DNA of 64,000 bases from assembly GCA_964515335.1 (NCBI GenBank), contig CAZETS010000014.1:18183-82182 (forward strand). The letters run 5' to 3'. Both the position numbers and the translations under genes were made by a program. Below, piece after piece: positions 35,733 to 45,066 of this stretch (position 1 is its first letter; each line of letters starts with the position of its first letter). This DNA is from TMED88 sp964515335 (GTDB taxonomy: Bacteria > Myxococcota_A > UBA9160 > UBA4427). The notes under the pieces are model-generated. The model saw nothing but the letters and a program-made list of their open reading frames with translations, searched no databases and was not told the DNA's origin.

Positions 35733-37442
35733 ATGGACGCGATCCTCGAGCTGACACGCGGCGCCGGCCCGCTTCTCACGCTGTCGATCGTGATCCTCGT
35801 CGGCGTGGCGTTCGGGTCGCTGACACGGCGGATCGGCCTGCCCGGGGTGACGGGACAGATCCTCGCGGGCATCCTGATGGGCGAAGCCGGCCTCCGGCTG
35901 TTCGAGGCCGAGGCCCTACGCGAGCTCGAGCCGCTCACCCATCTCGCCCTCGGCCTGATCGCGGTGACGGTGGGCGCCCACCTCAACATCGGGCGTCTGC
36001 GCAACGCGGGGCGGCGGCTCTCTCTGCTGCTGCTCTTCGAGGCGACGGTGACGCCACTCGTCGTCTTTGCGGTGGTCTTCGCCGTGACGGGCCGGCCCCC
36101 GGCGCTGGCCCTGCTGCTGGCCGCCGTATCGATCGCGACGGCCCCCGCCACCATCGTCGCGGTGGTGCGGGAGGCGCGCGCCAAGGGCGTCTTCGTCAAG
36201 ACCCTGATCGCCGCCGTCGCGCTGAACAACATGGCCTGCATCGTGCTCTTCGAAGTGGCGCGAGCCCTCGGCGCGACGTGGTGGGGGACGGACGGCGCGC
36301 CGCGGGGCGGCGGCTTCGAGGAAGCCTGCCTCGAGCTGGCCGGGGCGGCGGCGATCGGCGCGGGCGTCGCGCTCACGATGGAGCAGTTCGCGCGGCTCGC
36401 CGTGCTGCCGCACCGGGTCGCGACCGGCGCCGTGCTGGCGCTGATCTTCACCTCGGGCCTCGCCACCACGCTGGGGCTCTCGTCGCTGCTCGCCTGTCTG
36501 GTGCTCGGCGCCGTCCAGACCAACGTCGCCCGCACGCGCAGCCACGTCGTCGACTCGGTGTTCGCCGACTTCGAGCCGACCATCCTCGCCATCTTCTTCA
36601 CGCTGGCGGGGATGCACCTCACGACCTCGCACCTGGCGGCGGCCGGCGCGATCGCGGTGGCCTACTTCGTGGCGCGGATCGCGGGCAAGATGCTCGCGGC
36701 GGGTCTGGCCATGCGGCTCGCGCGCGCGACCGAGCGCGTCCGCCGCAACCTCGGCCTGGCGCTCGTCCCCCAGGCGGGCGTGGCGGTCGGGCTGGTGATC
36801 GTGATCCAGGGCGATCCCGCGTACGCGCATCTGTCGGGACTGTTCAGCGCCGTCGTGCTCTCGGTGGTGACGGTGAACGAGATCGTCGGGCCGATCCTCA
36901 CGCGCTTCGCCCTGGCCCGCGCGGGCGAGGTAGGGCGCGACCGCGTGCGGCTGATCGACTTCCTCGAGGAGGAGAACATCCAGACCGACTTCCGCGCGGG
37001 CAGCAAGGACGAGGCCATCGACTCGCTCGTCGACCTGCTGATCCGCAGCCACGGCCTGACCGGCGCCCACCGCGAAGCGCTGCTCGAAAGCGTGCGCGAA
37101 CGCGAGGCCCAGGCGTCGACCTGTCTCGGCGGCGGGCTCGCGGTGCCCCACGGCATCCTGCCCTCGGGCTACCCGATGGTGGGGGCGATGGCGCTCTCGC
37201 GTGAAGGACTCGGGTTCGAGACGCCGGACGGTCGGCCGGTTCATTGCATGGTGCTGCTCGGCACCTCACCCGAAGAGCGCGACCGGCACTTGCAGGTGCT
37301 CGCAGCCCTCGCCCGCACGATCGGCGTCGACCCGGCCTTCCAGGAGCAGCTCTTCAACTCCACCAGCGCCGCCCACGCCTGGGAGATCCTCCACGGCGAG
37401 GACAGCGAGGACTTCAACTACTTCCTGGCGGAAGGCGAGTAG
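35733..37442 (+). CDS. Cation:proton antiporter fused to a PTS EIIA (fructose-type) domain
   Basis: 569 residues. Positions of about 10-390 form a CPA-type antiporter with twelve to thirteen helices (GVTGQILAGILMGEAGL, TIVAVVREAR, LVPQAGVAVGLVIVIQG). Positions of about 405-560 are a PTS EIIA type 2 domain: RLIDFLEEENIQTDF, CLGGGLAVPHGILP with the phosphorylatable His473, and a typical C-terminal helical end. Such fusions suggest that antiport is set by phosphorylation of the EIIA His through the PTS or a nitrogen-PTS relay. No other PTS gene is in the window. Ion specificity (Na+ or K+) is not decidable from the sequence. Confidence 0.9.
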   Translation: MDAILELTRGAGPLLTLSIVILVGVAFGSLTRRIGLPGVTGQILAGILMGEAGLRLFEAEALRELEPLTHLALGLIAVTVGAHLNIGRLRNAGRRLSLLLLFEATVTPLVVFAVVFAVTGRPPALALLLAAVSIATAPATIVAVVREARAKGVFVKTLIAAVALNNMACIVLFEVARALGATWWGTDGAPRGGGFEEACLELAGAAAIGAGVALTMEQFARLAVLPHRVATGAVLALIFTSGLATTLGLSSLLACLVLGAVQTNVARTRSHVVDSVFADFEPTILAIFFTLAGMHLTTSHLAAAGAIAVAYFVARIAGKMLAAGLAMRLARATERVRRNLGLALVPQAGVAVGLVIVIQGDPAYAHLSGLFSAVVLSVVTVNEIVGPILTRFALARAGEVGRDRVRLIDFLEEENIQTDFRAGSKDEAIDSLVDLLIRSHGLTGAHREALLESVREREAQASTCLGGGLAVPHGILPSGYPMVGAMALSREGLGFETPDGRPVHCMVLLGTSPEERDRHLQVLAALARTIGVDPAFQEQLFNSTSAAHAWEILHGEDSEDFNYFLAEGE

Positions 37443-37471
37443 GAGCCCGATCCGAAACGGGTTGCGGCGCC

Positions 37472-37510
37472 GACGTGCCCACGAGAATCGTGCTGTCTCG
37501 TGAGCACGTC
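37472..37510. repeat. Hairpin containing the dispersed GACGTGCCCACGA motif
   Basis: GACGTGCCCACGAGA (37472-37486) pairs with 37496-37510 with one mismatch, leaving a 9-base loop: a 15-bp stem. The first 24 bases match the arms of the element at 17195-17391. It lies 30 bases after the antiporter stop codon and could stop transcription, but there is no U-run, so REP-like repeat is the better call. Confidence 0.65.
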
Positions 37511-37518
37511 GTGCCGCC

Positions 37519-38017
37519 CTACGGCCGTCCGATCGACCGAACGACCAGGTCGTCCCAGTACTTCGGGCCTCCCCCCCGCGACCAGACCGCGATCGTGCCC
37601 GAGGTCGGCGTGCCCGGGTGAGTGCTCGTGCAGTGGGCACTACGCCGGTGCGCGGCATGCCCTCGCATCTCGCACCCGGCACCCCCAGCACCGCGATCCG
37701 GTAGCTGCCGTACCAACTCGTCCGAATCAGGCCGATCGCGCCTTCGCCCTGAGGTATCTGGCTGTAGAGCAGCGTGCCGAGTCGATGGGCCAGCCGCGGG
37801 ACCATCATACGGCCCGTCACCTCGTAGTCGCTCCAGTCGCTCGCCGCGGCGACGTCGAGGTCGACAATATGAACCGCAGGTCGGCGGCGAGCGTCGCGCC
37901 CCGCGCGGAGGCGCTCGGCACGAAGACGATCGCCAGGAGGAGAAGACACAGCAGTCGGGCGTTCGCCGAGGCGGGCTCGCTGCCAACGAAGGTCGCGTGT
38001 GTGGTCGGGTTCGTCAC
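37519..38017 (-). pseudogene. Decayed gene for an exported protein, at least two frameshifts
   Basis: On the minus strand an ATG at 38017 opens a frame with a good signal peptide (ARLLCLLLLAIVFVPSASA). It leaves that frame near 37870, and a continuing protein-like stretch (DWSDYEVTGRMMVPRLAH, GAIGLIRTSWYGSYRIAVLG) is found in the next frame. The end (TPTSGTIAVWSRGGGPKYWDD, read as landmarks, to LVVRSIGRP) is in a third. The composite resembles lectin- or laminin-G-like secreted domains, in which such aromatic ends are common. Two frame changes would be needed to restore it, so it is a pseudogene unless the assembly is wrong. The remaining bases to 38241 hold no gene. Confidence 0.65.
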
Positions 38018-38241
38018 AGTGACCCAACCATCGACGCGGCCTGCAAGGTGTTGCGTGCGTCAGCTCACACGCGCAACGAATCGCATACGCCCTCACCACC
38101 GACGGATCGTCGCGCGCGTACTCCTACGGAGGAGCCAGCGTGCGCCGGATCACGAAGCTCCCTCACACGAGCCCGTGTAGAAACGGCCCGCTCACGCGAG
38201 CGCGCGGCGAATGCCGGAAGCTCTCGCCATGCGAGATCCGC

Positions 38242-41200
38242 TCAGGGCTCGGCGGTAGCGGCGGGCTTCGCGTGCGAGCTGCCGAAGACGCGCGAGAACG
38301 CGCGCTTGACCCACTCGGCGGCGTCGTCGATCAACAGGTAGAAGAGCGGCACGACGAGGAGCGTGAGCAGCGTGGACGAGAACATGCCCGCCGCGGTCGC
38401 AATCGCCATCGGCGCCCGGCTCTCGGCCCCGGGCCCGAAGCCGAGCGCCGCGGGCAGCACGCCGAAGATCATCGAGATCGCGGTCATCAGCACCGGGCGC
38501 ATGCGAACCGGCGCCGCCGTGCGCATCGCCTCGAGCTTGTCCATGCCGCCGGCACGCAGCTGGTTCGCGTAGTCGACGAGCAGGATCGAGTTTTTCGTCA
38601 CCAGCCCGAACAGCAGGATGATGCCGATCATGCTGAACATGTTCAGGCTCTGCCCGAATAGCAGCAGACCACCGAGCGCCCCCACCATCGACAGTGGCAG
38701 TGCGAGCATCACGGTGAACGGATGCACGAGGCTCTCGAATTGCGCGGCGAGCACCATGTAGACGACCAGGATGCCGAGCATCATCGCGAGCCCGAACTGC
38801 TCGCCGCCCTCGGCCATCGCCTCGGCCTGGCCCACCGGCGCAAGCCGGATCTCCGGCGGCAGGATCGCGTCCGCGACCTCTTCGGCGTCCTGGATGGCCT
38901 CGCCCAGGCGCTTGCCCTGCAGGTTCGCGCTGATCTCGACGCTGCGCTGTCTGTCGGTCCGCGTGATCTCGGAGGGCGCCGCGCCGCGCTCGACACTCAC
39001 CAGATTGCGCAGCGCCACGGGCTCACCGTCGCGGTTGCGCACGTACAGGGAGCCGATCGAGGACGGATCGTCCCGGCGCTCTTCCTCGAGGCGCATCCGG
39101 ATGTCGATGCGGCGCCCCTCCTCCTTGAAGACGCCGACGTCCATGCCACCCACCATCAGCTGGATCGCCTCCGCGATCGAGAGGGCGTCCACGCCCATCG
39201 CGGCCGCCTTCTCGCGATCGGGAACGACGCGCAACTCGGGCAGCCCGAGCTTGAGGCTCTTGTCGATGTCGACGAAGCCCTCCCGCTCGGCCAGGCCGGC
39301 AACGAACTCGTCGGAGATGCGGTCCAGCTCGGCCAGCGACACGTTGCCCCGCAGCTCTACCTGGAAGCCGCCGCCGCTGCCCATGAAGGACTCGGCGGGG
39401 TTGAAGACGCGGATGTTCCGGCCGGGCACGTCCCCGAGCGCCTCGCGGGCATCGGCGATCAGCTGCATGACGGTCCGCTCGCGGTGCTCGCGAACGCGCA
39501 GCGTGCCGAACATCATGAACTCGTTCGACTTCGGCGGGCTGTAACCGCCGCCTGAGCCCGCGGCCGAGAACATCCCGATGGTCTCGGGCTGCTCGAGGAA
39601 CCAGGACTCGTCCTGCTTCAGGTAGCCAAGCGTCGTATCCAGCGCGGTGCCCGGAAGCGCCTGACCGCGCGCGTAGAAGATGCCCTCGTCGGCGGGCGGG
39701 AAGAACTCGGTTTCGAGCTGTGAAGCGAACACGTACGCGAGCCCGAGCGAGGCCAGCGTGACGACAGCCGTCAGGGCGCGATGCTCGAACGTGGTGGCGA
39801 GCACCGCGCGATAGCCGTTCTCCATCGCCCGGAAGCCGCGCTCGAGCTTGTTGTAGATGCTGCCCGCGGCCCGCGGCGAGGCCGGCGGCACGCGGGCAGC
39901 CAGCATCGGTGTGAGCGTCAGGGCGACGAAGAGCGAGATCATCACGCTGCCCGCGACGACCAGCCCGAACTCGCCGAGGAAGCTGCCGACCAACCCTTCG
40001 ACGAAAGCAACCGGCAGGAAGACCGCCGCCACCGAGACGGTGGCCGACGTCGCCGCGAAGGCGATCTCACGAGTGCCCGTCCGGGCGGCGGTGCGCGGGT
40101 CCGCGCCGTTCTCGCGGTGACGCTCGATGTTCTCGAGCACCACGATCGCGTCGTCGATCACCACGCCCACCGCCAGTGTCATGCCCAGCAGCGTCATCAC
40201 GTTGAGCGTGAAGCCGAACAGCCAGACGAGGCCGAAGGTCGCGATCAGCGAGACGGGAATCGCCAACGCGACGATCAGCGTCGGCCGCGTACGCCGGAGG
40301 AAGACGAACACCGTGAACACGGCGAGGAGCGCCCCGAACACCAGCGCGAACTCGCCTTCGTCGACCGCCTCGCGCACGCCCTTCGAGAAGTCGATGAAGC
40401 CGGCCGGATCCTGGATCCGGATGCTGGACGGGAGGATGGCCGCGATGTCCGGCAGGCGGGCGAACACCTCGTCGACGATGCCGACGGTGTTGCTGCCAGA
40501 CTGCTTCCTGACCCCGATCCCCACCATCGTTCGGGCGTTGTAGCGGGCGATCGTCTCGACGTCCTCGGAGCCGTCCTCCACCCGGGCCACGTCGCGCAGC
40601 CGCACCGGCGCGCCGCCCACGTGAGCGACCACCATGCCCTCGAGGTCGGCGATGGTCTCGAACTCGGCGGCCGTCTTGACCGCCCACTCGACGCGTCCGC
40701 TCTCGACCTCGCCGGCCGGCACCTCGACGTGCTCGCGGCGAAGGGCGCCGAGCACGTCCACCGCCGACAGCTGGCGGGCCCGCAAGGCGTCCCCGTCGAG
40801 CCAGATGCGGATGTTGCGGTCGAGCTCGCCGAAGATCGCGAGCCCCGCCACACCGTCGATCGTCTCGATGCGGGGGTTGACCTGCCGCTTGAGGATCTCG
40901 GTCGCGTAGGCGGGCGAGCCCTCGACCTCGATCGGGATCCACAGCACCGGCTGGTCGTTCAAGTTGAAGTTGCCGATGACCGGCGGGTCGAGCTCGCGCG
41001 GCAGCATGCCGCGCACCTGGGAGACCTTGTCGCGAACGTCTTGCAGGACGAGATCGAGATCGGTGCCCAGCTCGAACTCGACGAGGATCTGACTCGCGCC
41101 GCGATAGCTCGTCGACGAGATCTTGCGCACACCGCCGATCGTGTTGAGGGTCTCTTCGAGGACGTCGGTGACGTCCTCCTCCATGCCCTCGGGCGCCGCA

Positions 41201-41358
41201 CCCGGGAGCGTGGACGTCACCGTGACGACCGGAAACTCCATGTTCGGGTACTGATCGACACCGAGGCGGTTGTAACCGAGCACGCCGAAGACGATCAGGC
41301 CGAGCGTCATCATCCAGGTGAGGATGGGACGCTCGACGGACAGGTCGGAGAGCGTCAC
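38242..41358 (-). CDS. RND family multidrug efflux permease (AcrB/MexB-like)
   Basis: 1038 residues, the normal length, with the duplicated six-helix plus large periplasmic loop plan. The proton-relay aspartates are in AVGVVIDDAIVVLENIERH. GTREIAFAATSATVSVAAVFLPVAF and KNSILLVDYANQLR mark helices 5-6 and the second half. ERPILTWMM at the N-terminus is typical. RND pumps export drugs or lipids from the periplasm or the inner leaflet with a periplasmic adaptor and an outer-membrane channel. Its ATG overlaps the adaptor stop by 4 bases (ATGA). No TolC-like gene is present in the window. Confidence 0.96.
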   Translation of the reverse strand: MTLSDLSVERPILTWMMTLGLIVFGVLGYNRLGVDQYPNMEFPVVTVTSTLPGAAPEGMEEDVTDVLEETLNTIGGVRKISSTSYRGASQILVEFELGTDLDLVLQDVRDKVSQVRGMLPRELDPPVIGNFNLNDQPVLWIPIEVEGSPAYATEILKRQVNPRIETIDGVAGLAIFGELDRNIRIWLDGDALRARQLSAVDVLGALRREHVEVPAGEVESGRVEWAVKTAAEFETIADLEGMVVAHVGGAPVRLRDVARVEDGSEDVETIARYNARTMVGIGVRKQSGSNTVGIVDEVFARLPDIAAILPSSIRIQDPAGFIDFSKGVREAVDEGEFALVFGALLAVFTVFVFLRRTRPTLIVALAIPVSLIATFGLVWLFGFTLNVMTLLGMTLAVGVVIDDAIVVLENIERHRENGADPRTAARTGTREIAFAATSATVSVAAVFLPVAFVEGLVGSFLGEFGLVVAGSVMISLFVALTLTPMLAARVPPASPRAAGSIYNKLERGFRAMENGYRAVLATTFEHRALTAVVTLASLGLAYVFASQLETEFFPPADEGIFYARGQALPGTALDTTLGYLKQDESWFLEQPETIGMFSAAGSGGGYSPPKSNEFMMFGTLRVREHRERTVMQLIADAREALGDVPGRNIRVFNPAESFMGSGGGFQVELRGNVSLAELDRISDEFVAGLAEREGFVDIDKSLKLGLPELRVVPDREKAAAMGVDALSIAEAIQLMVGGMDVGVFKEEGRRIDIRMRLEEERRDDPSSIGSLYVRNRDGEPVALRNLVSVERGAAPSEITRTDRQRSVEISANLQGKRLGEAIQDAEEVADAILPPEIRLAPVGQAEAMAEGGEQFGLAMMLGILVVYMVLAAQFESLVHPFTVMLALPLSMVGALGGLLLFGQSLNMFSMIGIILLFGLVTKNSILLVDYANQLRAGGMDKLEAMRTAAPVRMRPVLMTAISMIFGVLPAALGFGPGAESRAPMAIATAAGMFSSTLLTLLVVPLFYLLIDDAAEWVKRAFSRVFGSSHAKPAATAEP

Positions 41359-42545
41359 AGACCCGCCCCCGGCGCCAGCGCGGTCGGCCCACCCGGAGCG
41401 GCGACCTGCGGCTCGTCGATCGGGCGCCCGTCCCGGGTGCGCACCGAGACCGCGATGCCGTCGACGAGTTCGCGCTGCCCACGCACCACGACGCGGTCTC
41501 CCGGAACCAGACCGCTGCGCACCTCGACGAACTCGCCCACCTGGATGCCCGGCTCGACGAGCAGGCGCTCGACACGATCACCCTCGACCAGGCGGTAGAG
41601 GATCGACCCCGCGGCGCGCTGCAGGATCGCCGATTCGCTCACCATCACCACGTTCGAGCGGCGGGCCACGCCGACGTCGACGTGGGCGAAGAGCCCGGGG
41701 CGCAGGCGCAGGCCGGGGTTCAGCAGCTCGGCGGTCACCCGGAGCGTCCGGGTCGACGGGTCGATGGTGGGGGAGACCACGGTGACCCGGGCGGTGAAGC
41801 GCTCGCTCGGATACGGGGCCACCTGAAGCTCGACATCGTTACCGACGGCCACGCGCGCCGAGTCGACCTCCGCCAGCGCGAACTCGACCTCGATCGGATC
41901 GAGCGCGACCAGCTCGAAGAGCGGCACGGCGATGCCGAGGTACTCGCCGACGTTGGCGTGACGGCGTGCGACCCGGCCCGAGAACGGCGCACGAATCGTC
42001 GCGTCGTGCAGCGCGCGACGCGCCAGGCCGAGGCGCGCCTCGGCGCCCCGTTGTCGCGACCGCGCGAGGGCGAACCGGGTCTGGGCGTCGTCGAGCCTCG
42101 CCTCGGACACCGCGGCGCGCTCGCGGAGGCCGCTGATGCGGGCCACCTCGCGCTTCGCCTCGGCGACGTTGGCGCGGGCCTCGGCGTAGCGGGCCTCGGC
42201 GTCCGCCAGCTCGAGCTCGCGGCGCTCGGGGTCGATCTCGAGCAGCACCTGCCCGGCCTCCACCGCATCGCCCTCCTCGACGGCGATCGAAGTGACCTCG
42301 CCCGCGACCTGCGAGGCGATGGTCGCCTCGGCCTTCGCGACCAGCTGCCCGGTCGCCTCGATGCGGTCGACCACGTCGCTCACGCGAACCGGCTCGACCA
42401 TCACGCGCGGCGCCACGTCGGCGGCCGGCGCGGCCACCTCGTCGCCGCCGCACGCAGTGAGCGCGGCGCCCAGGCAGAGCGCCATCGAGGCGGAGCGCGC
42501 GGCGGAGAGAAGCGATGCCTTCGTGTATCGCTCGGTGGAATTCAT
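41355..42545 (-). CDS. RND efflux periplasmic adaptor (HlyD/MexA-like) lipoprotein
   Basis: 396 residues from ATG 42545, with AAAGGAA 6 bases upstream. A lipoprotein signal ends at Cys32 (LTAC). A biotinyl-lipoyl-like half motif (ATIASQVAGEVTSI), a long alpha-helical hairpin (about 105-175) and a second lipoyl half (IRAPFSGRVARRHANVGEYL) follow. The beta-barrel and membrane-proximal domains complete the family plan. It links the permease to an outer-membrane channel. It overlaps both neighbours by 4 bases (ATGA), so translation is coupled to the TetR regulator and the permease. Confidence 0.95.
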   Translation of the reverse strand: MNSTERYTKASLLSAARSASMALCLGAALTACGGDEVAAPAADVAPRVMVEPVRVSDVVDRIEATGQLVAKAEATIASQVAGEVTSIAVEEGDAVEAGQVLLEIDPERRELELADAEARYAEARANVAEAKREVARISGLRERAAVSEARLDDAQTRFALARSRQRGAEARLGLARRALHDATIRAPFSGRVARRHANVGEYLGIAVPLFELVALDPIEVEFALAEVDSARVAVGNDVELQVAPYPSERFTARVTVVSPTIDPSTRTLRVTAELLNPGLRLRPGLFAHVDVGVARRSNVVMVSESAILQRAAGSILYRLVEGDRVERLLVEPGIQVGEFVEVRSGLVPGDRVVVRGQRELVDGIAVSVRTRDGRPIDEPQVAAPGGPTALAPGAGL

Positions 42546-43246
42546 GACGCTTCCTTTGCATCGCGGCGTGGAATGTCTCGGGATGGGCGCGGGGTCGACG
42601 AAGCGGCCGGACGCGAGTCGCCGGTGGCTGCGCGCGGCGAGGCGTCGGTGTCGTCCAGCCAGCCGCGGAAGACCGCAGCGATGCTGCGCTCGATGATGTC
42701 CGGCGCCCACTCGACGTCGGGCCGGAGTGCCTGCAGCGAGATCAGCCCGTGCATGCAGGCCCAGACGGCCTGGCCGAGCGCCTCGACGTCCTCGGCCGCC
42801 AGCCGGCCCGCCTCCACCAGCCGCTCGTGGGGCGACTGCATGAGGGCCATCGCCTCTTCGCCCGACGGCAGGGGGTTGGCGTTCTCGCCACGCGGCAGCA
42901 TCAGCAGGCGATACTGGGTGGGCCGCTCGATTCCCCAGCAAGCGAACGCCTCGGTGCGAGCGTGCGCCTCTTCGAGAGGATCCTCGAAGAAGGGCACCGC
43001 CCGCAGCCGCTCGAGCAGCTCGGCGAGCAGGCGCTCTTCGAGGAGCGCCTCGACCAGCCCCGTCTTGCCACCGAAATAGTGGTAGAGGGTCGGCGCCGAG
43101 TAGCCGCAACGCTGGACGAGCCGGCGGATCGAGAATCCGTCGTGGCCGACCTCGAGCAACAGCGACTCGGCCGCGTCGAGGATCGTGCGCCGCGCGTCGG
43201 CGCGGTTCTGCTCTCGCCGCCTCTCGGCGGCACGAATCGGGGGCAT
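42542..43246 (-). CDS. TetR family transcriptional regulator, first gene of the efflux operon
   Basis: 234 residues from ATG 43246. The TetR helix-turn-helix is at about 15-60 (ARRTILDAAESLLLEVGHDGFSIRRLVQRCGYSAPTLYHYFGGK as landmarks): SIRRLVQRCGYSAPTLYHYF is the recognition unit. The remainder is the ligand-binding and dimer domain. A Pro/Ser/Arg-rich tail of about 30 residues ends it. It is cotranscribed with adaptor and permease, so it is likely a local repressor released by a pump substrate. A paired palindrome lies about 100 bases upstream of the start codon. Confidence 0.93.
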   Translation of the reverse strand: MPPIRAAERRREQNRADARRTILDAAESLLLEVGHDGFSIRRLVQRCGYSAPTLYHYFGGKTGLVEALLEERLLAELLERLRAVPFFEDPLEEAHARTEAFACWGIERPTQYRLLMLPRGENANPLPSGEEAMALMQSPHERLVEAGRLAAEDVEALGQAVWACMHGLISLQALRPDVEWAPDIIERSIAAVFRGWLDDTDASPRAATGDSRPAASSTPRPSRDIPRRDAKEAS

Positions 43247-43342
43247 CGGGTGCTGGTTCCGCGGGCGCGTTGCGGTTGACCGGACGTAGCCTGCCCCCCG
43301 CACTGAGCGGCCCGCCGGGCGGGCCTCGCGGTGGAGCGGCGG

Positions 43343-43375
43343 CTAACGGCGTGTTAGCTGTGTAACACCGTTAAC
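43343..43375. promoter_or_regulatory. Operator-like double palindrome upstream of the efflux operon
   Basis: CTAAC-GGCGT-GTTAG (43343-43357) is a perfect inverted repeat, and TAAC-ACC-GTTA (43363-43373) is a second one 5 bases on, giving four copies of TAAC/GTTA. This is the size and symmetry that TetR dimers bind. The site is AT-richer than its surroundings and lies between the tetR start and the acyl-CoA synthetase gene, so it could control both. No factor has been shown; association with the adjacent TetR is inference. Confidence 0.6.
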
Positions 43376-43430
43376 CCTTTGGATAGCACAGCTCAGCGCC
43401 ACCGCAAGAATCGGGCTGGGTATGCTTCCG

Positions 43431-43495
43431 TCCCCGTCCCCGCCCCCGCCCCCGTCCCCGACCCCGTTCCCCGCCCTCGCCCCGCCCCCGCCCCG
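43431..43495. repeat. C-rich tract with G-quadruplex potential on the minus strand
   Basis: About 65 bases made almost only of runs of 3-5 C separated by single G or T, directly upstream of the acyl-CoA synthetase start. The minus strand has more than eight runs of at least four G, more than the four needed for a G-quadruplex. Confidence 0.75.
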
Positions 43496-43503
43496 GAGCC
43501 CAG

Positions 43504-45039
43504 TTGTCCAAGCCCACCCCCGTGCCTGGCGCCGACCTCCACCTTCACCTTGCCGACGGCGCCCACTACGAGCCGACCGCCGGCGGGCGGGGCACGCCGG
43601 CCCGCGTCTGGCGTGACCACTTCGAGAGCCGGCCCGAGCGACCCTGCCTGATCGACACCGCCGGCGCGGCGCTGAGCTGGGCCGACCTCGACCGGCGCTC
43701 GAGGGCGGTCGCCGGCCGGCTCTCGGCTTCGGGCCTCGAGCCGGGCGACCGGGTGCTGTTCTCGGCGGCGGCGAGCCTCGACCTGGTCGTCGCCCACGTC
43801 GCGTGCCTGCGGCTCGGGCTCGTCGTCGTACCCGCCAACGTCGCCTACCGGGCCGGCGAGATCGCGCACGTGGTCGGCGACGCCCGGCCGCGCGCCGCAG
43901 TGCTCGACGATCCCGAGCGCGCCGGTCTGGTGGAGAGAGCCGACCACTCGGTGGCCCTGCTGACGCCGGCCGTCGCCCTGCCCGACGCCGCCCCGCCGCC
44001 GCTCGACGCCGTCGCGCCCGAGGCGCCGGCTCTCGTCGGCTACACGTCCGGCACCACGGGCCGGCCGAAGGGCGCCGTGCTCTCCCATGCGAACCTGCTG
44101 GCGAGCGTCGAGGCGCTGCGGCTCGCCTGGCGCTGGAGCGCCGACGACCGCCTGGTGCTCGCGCTGCCCCTCTTCCACATGCACGGGCTCGGCGTCGGGC
44201 TGCACGGCACGCTGCACGTCGGCGGCTCGGCGGTGCTGCTGCCGCGCTTCGGGCCCGACGCCGTCTTCGACGCGATCGGCAGGCACGACGCGACACTCTT
44301 CTTCGGCGTGCCGACCATGTACCACCGCCTCGTCGACGCGCCGCGCGTCGGCGAGCTCGCCTCGCTGCGCCTCTGCGTGTCGGGCTCGGCGCCGCTGCCG
44401 GCCGAGCTGCACGCGCGCTTCGAGGCGCTGACCGGGCAGCGCATCCTCGAGCGCTACGGCATGACCGAGACCGCGATGCTCGTCTCGAATCCATTCGAGG
44501 CCGAGCGCCGGCCGGGCAGCGTGGGGCTTCCCCTTCCGGGGGTCGAGGTGCGGCTGCGCGGCGATCCCCCGGAGATCCAGGTACGCGGGCCGAACGTCTT
44601 CGCGGGCTACTGGGAGCGCCCGGACGCAAACGCCGAAGCCTTCGCCGAGGACGGCTGGTTCCGGACCGGCGACCTCGGCCACCTCGACGAGGCCGGCTAC
44701 CTCTGCATCGCCGGCCGCGCCAAGGAGCTGGTCATCAGCGGCGGCTACAACGTCCATCCGCGTGAAGTGGAGGATGCGCTGTGCCGTCACCCTGCCATCG
44801 AGGAGGCCGCGGTGGTGGGCACGCCTTCGGACGAGTGGGGCGAGATCGTCACCGCGTACCTGCGGGCCAGCGAGGAGATCGGCCTCGACGCGCTGCGCGA
44901 CTTCCTGGCCGAGCACATCGCCCCCTACAAGCACCCACGGCGCGTGCACCGCATCGAGGCGCTGCCGCGCAACGCGCTCGGAAAGGTGCAGAAGCACCGC
45001 CTCGCCGACGGCGCCGTCCTCGCCGAGGACGGCGACTGA
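43504..45039 (+). CDS. AMP-forming acyl-CoA synthetase (ANL superfamily)
   Basis: 511 residues from TTG 43504; no better start is visible because the DNA before it is the C-rich tract. The P-loop is YTSGTTGRPKGAV, the adenylate motif is ERYGMTETAMLVSNPFE, and the hinge Asp is in GWFRTGDLGHLDEAGYL. The C-terminal lysine is in LPRNALGKVQKHRL. The closest resemblance is to malonyl-CoA or medium-chain acyl-CoA synthetases, but the acid cannot be named. It activates a carboxylate with ATP and CoA. It is divergent from the efflux operon and could share the operator-like region. Confidence 0.9.
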   Translation: MSKPTPVPGADLHLHLADGAHYEPTAGGRGTPARVWRDHFESRPERPCLIDTAGAALSWADLDRRSRAVAGRLSASGLEPGDRVLFSAAASLDLVVAHVACLRLGLVVVPANVAYRAGEIAHVVGDARPRAAVLDDPERAGLVERADHSVALLTPAVALPDAAPPPLDAVAPEAPALVGYTSGTTGRPKGAVLSHANLLASVEALRLAWRWSADDRLVLALPLFHMHGLGVGLHGTLHVGGSAVLLPRFGPDAVFDAIGRHDATLFFGVPTMYHRLVDAPRVGELASLRLCVSGSAPLPAELHARFEALTGQRILERYGMTETAMLVSNPFEAERRPGSVGLPLPGVEVRLRGDPPEIQVRGPNVFAGYWERPDANAEAFAEDGWFRTGDLGHLDEAGYLCIAGRAKELVISGGYNVHPREVEDALCRHPAIEEAAVVGTPSDEWGEIVTAYLRASEEIGLDALRDFLAEHIAPYKHPRRVHRIEALPRNALGKVQKHRLADGAVLAEDGD

Positions 45040-45066
45040 GCGAGCCGTCGGCGCCGCCGCTCCCGC

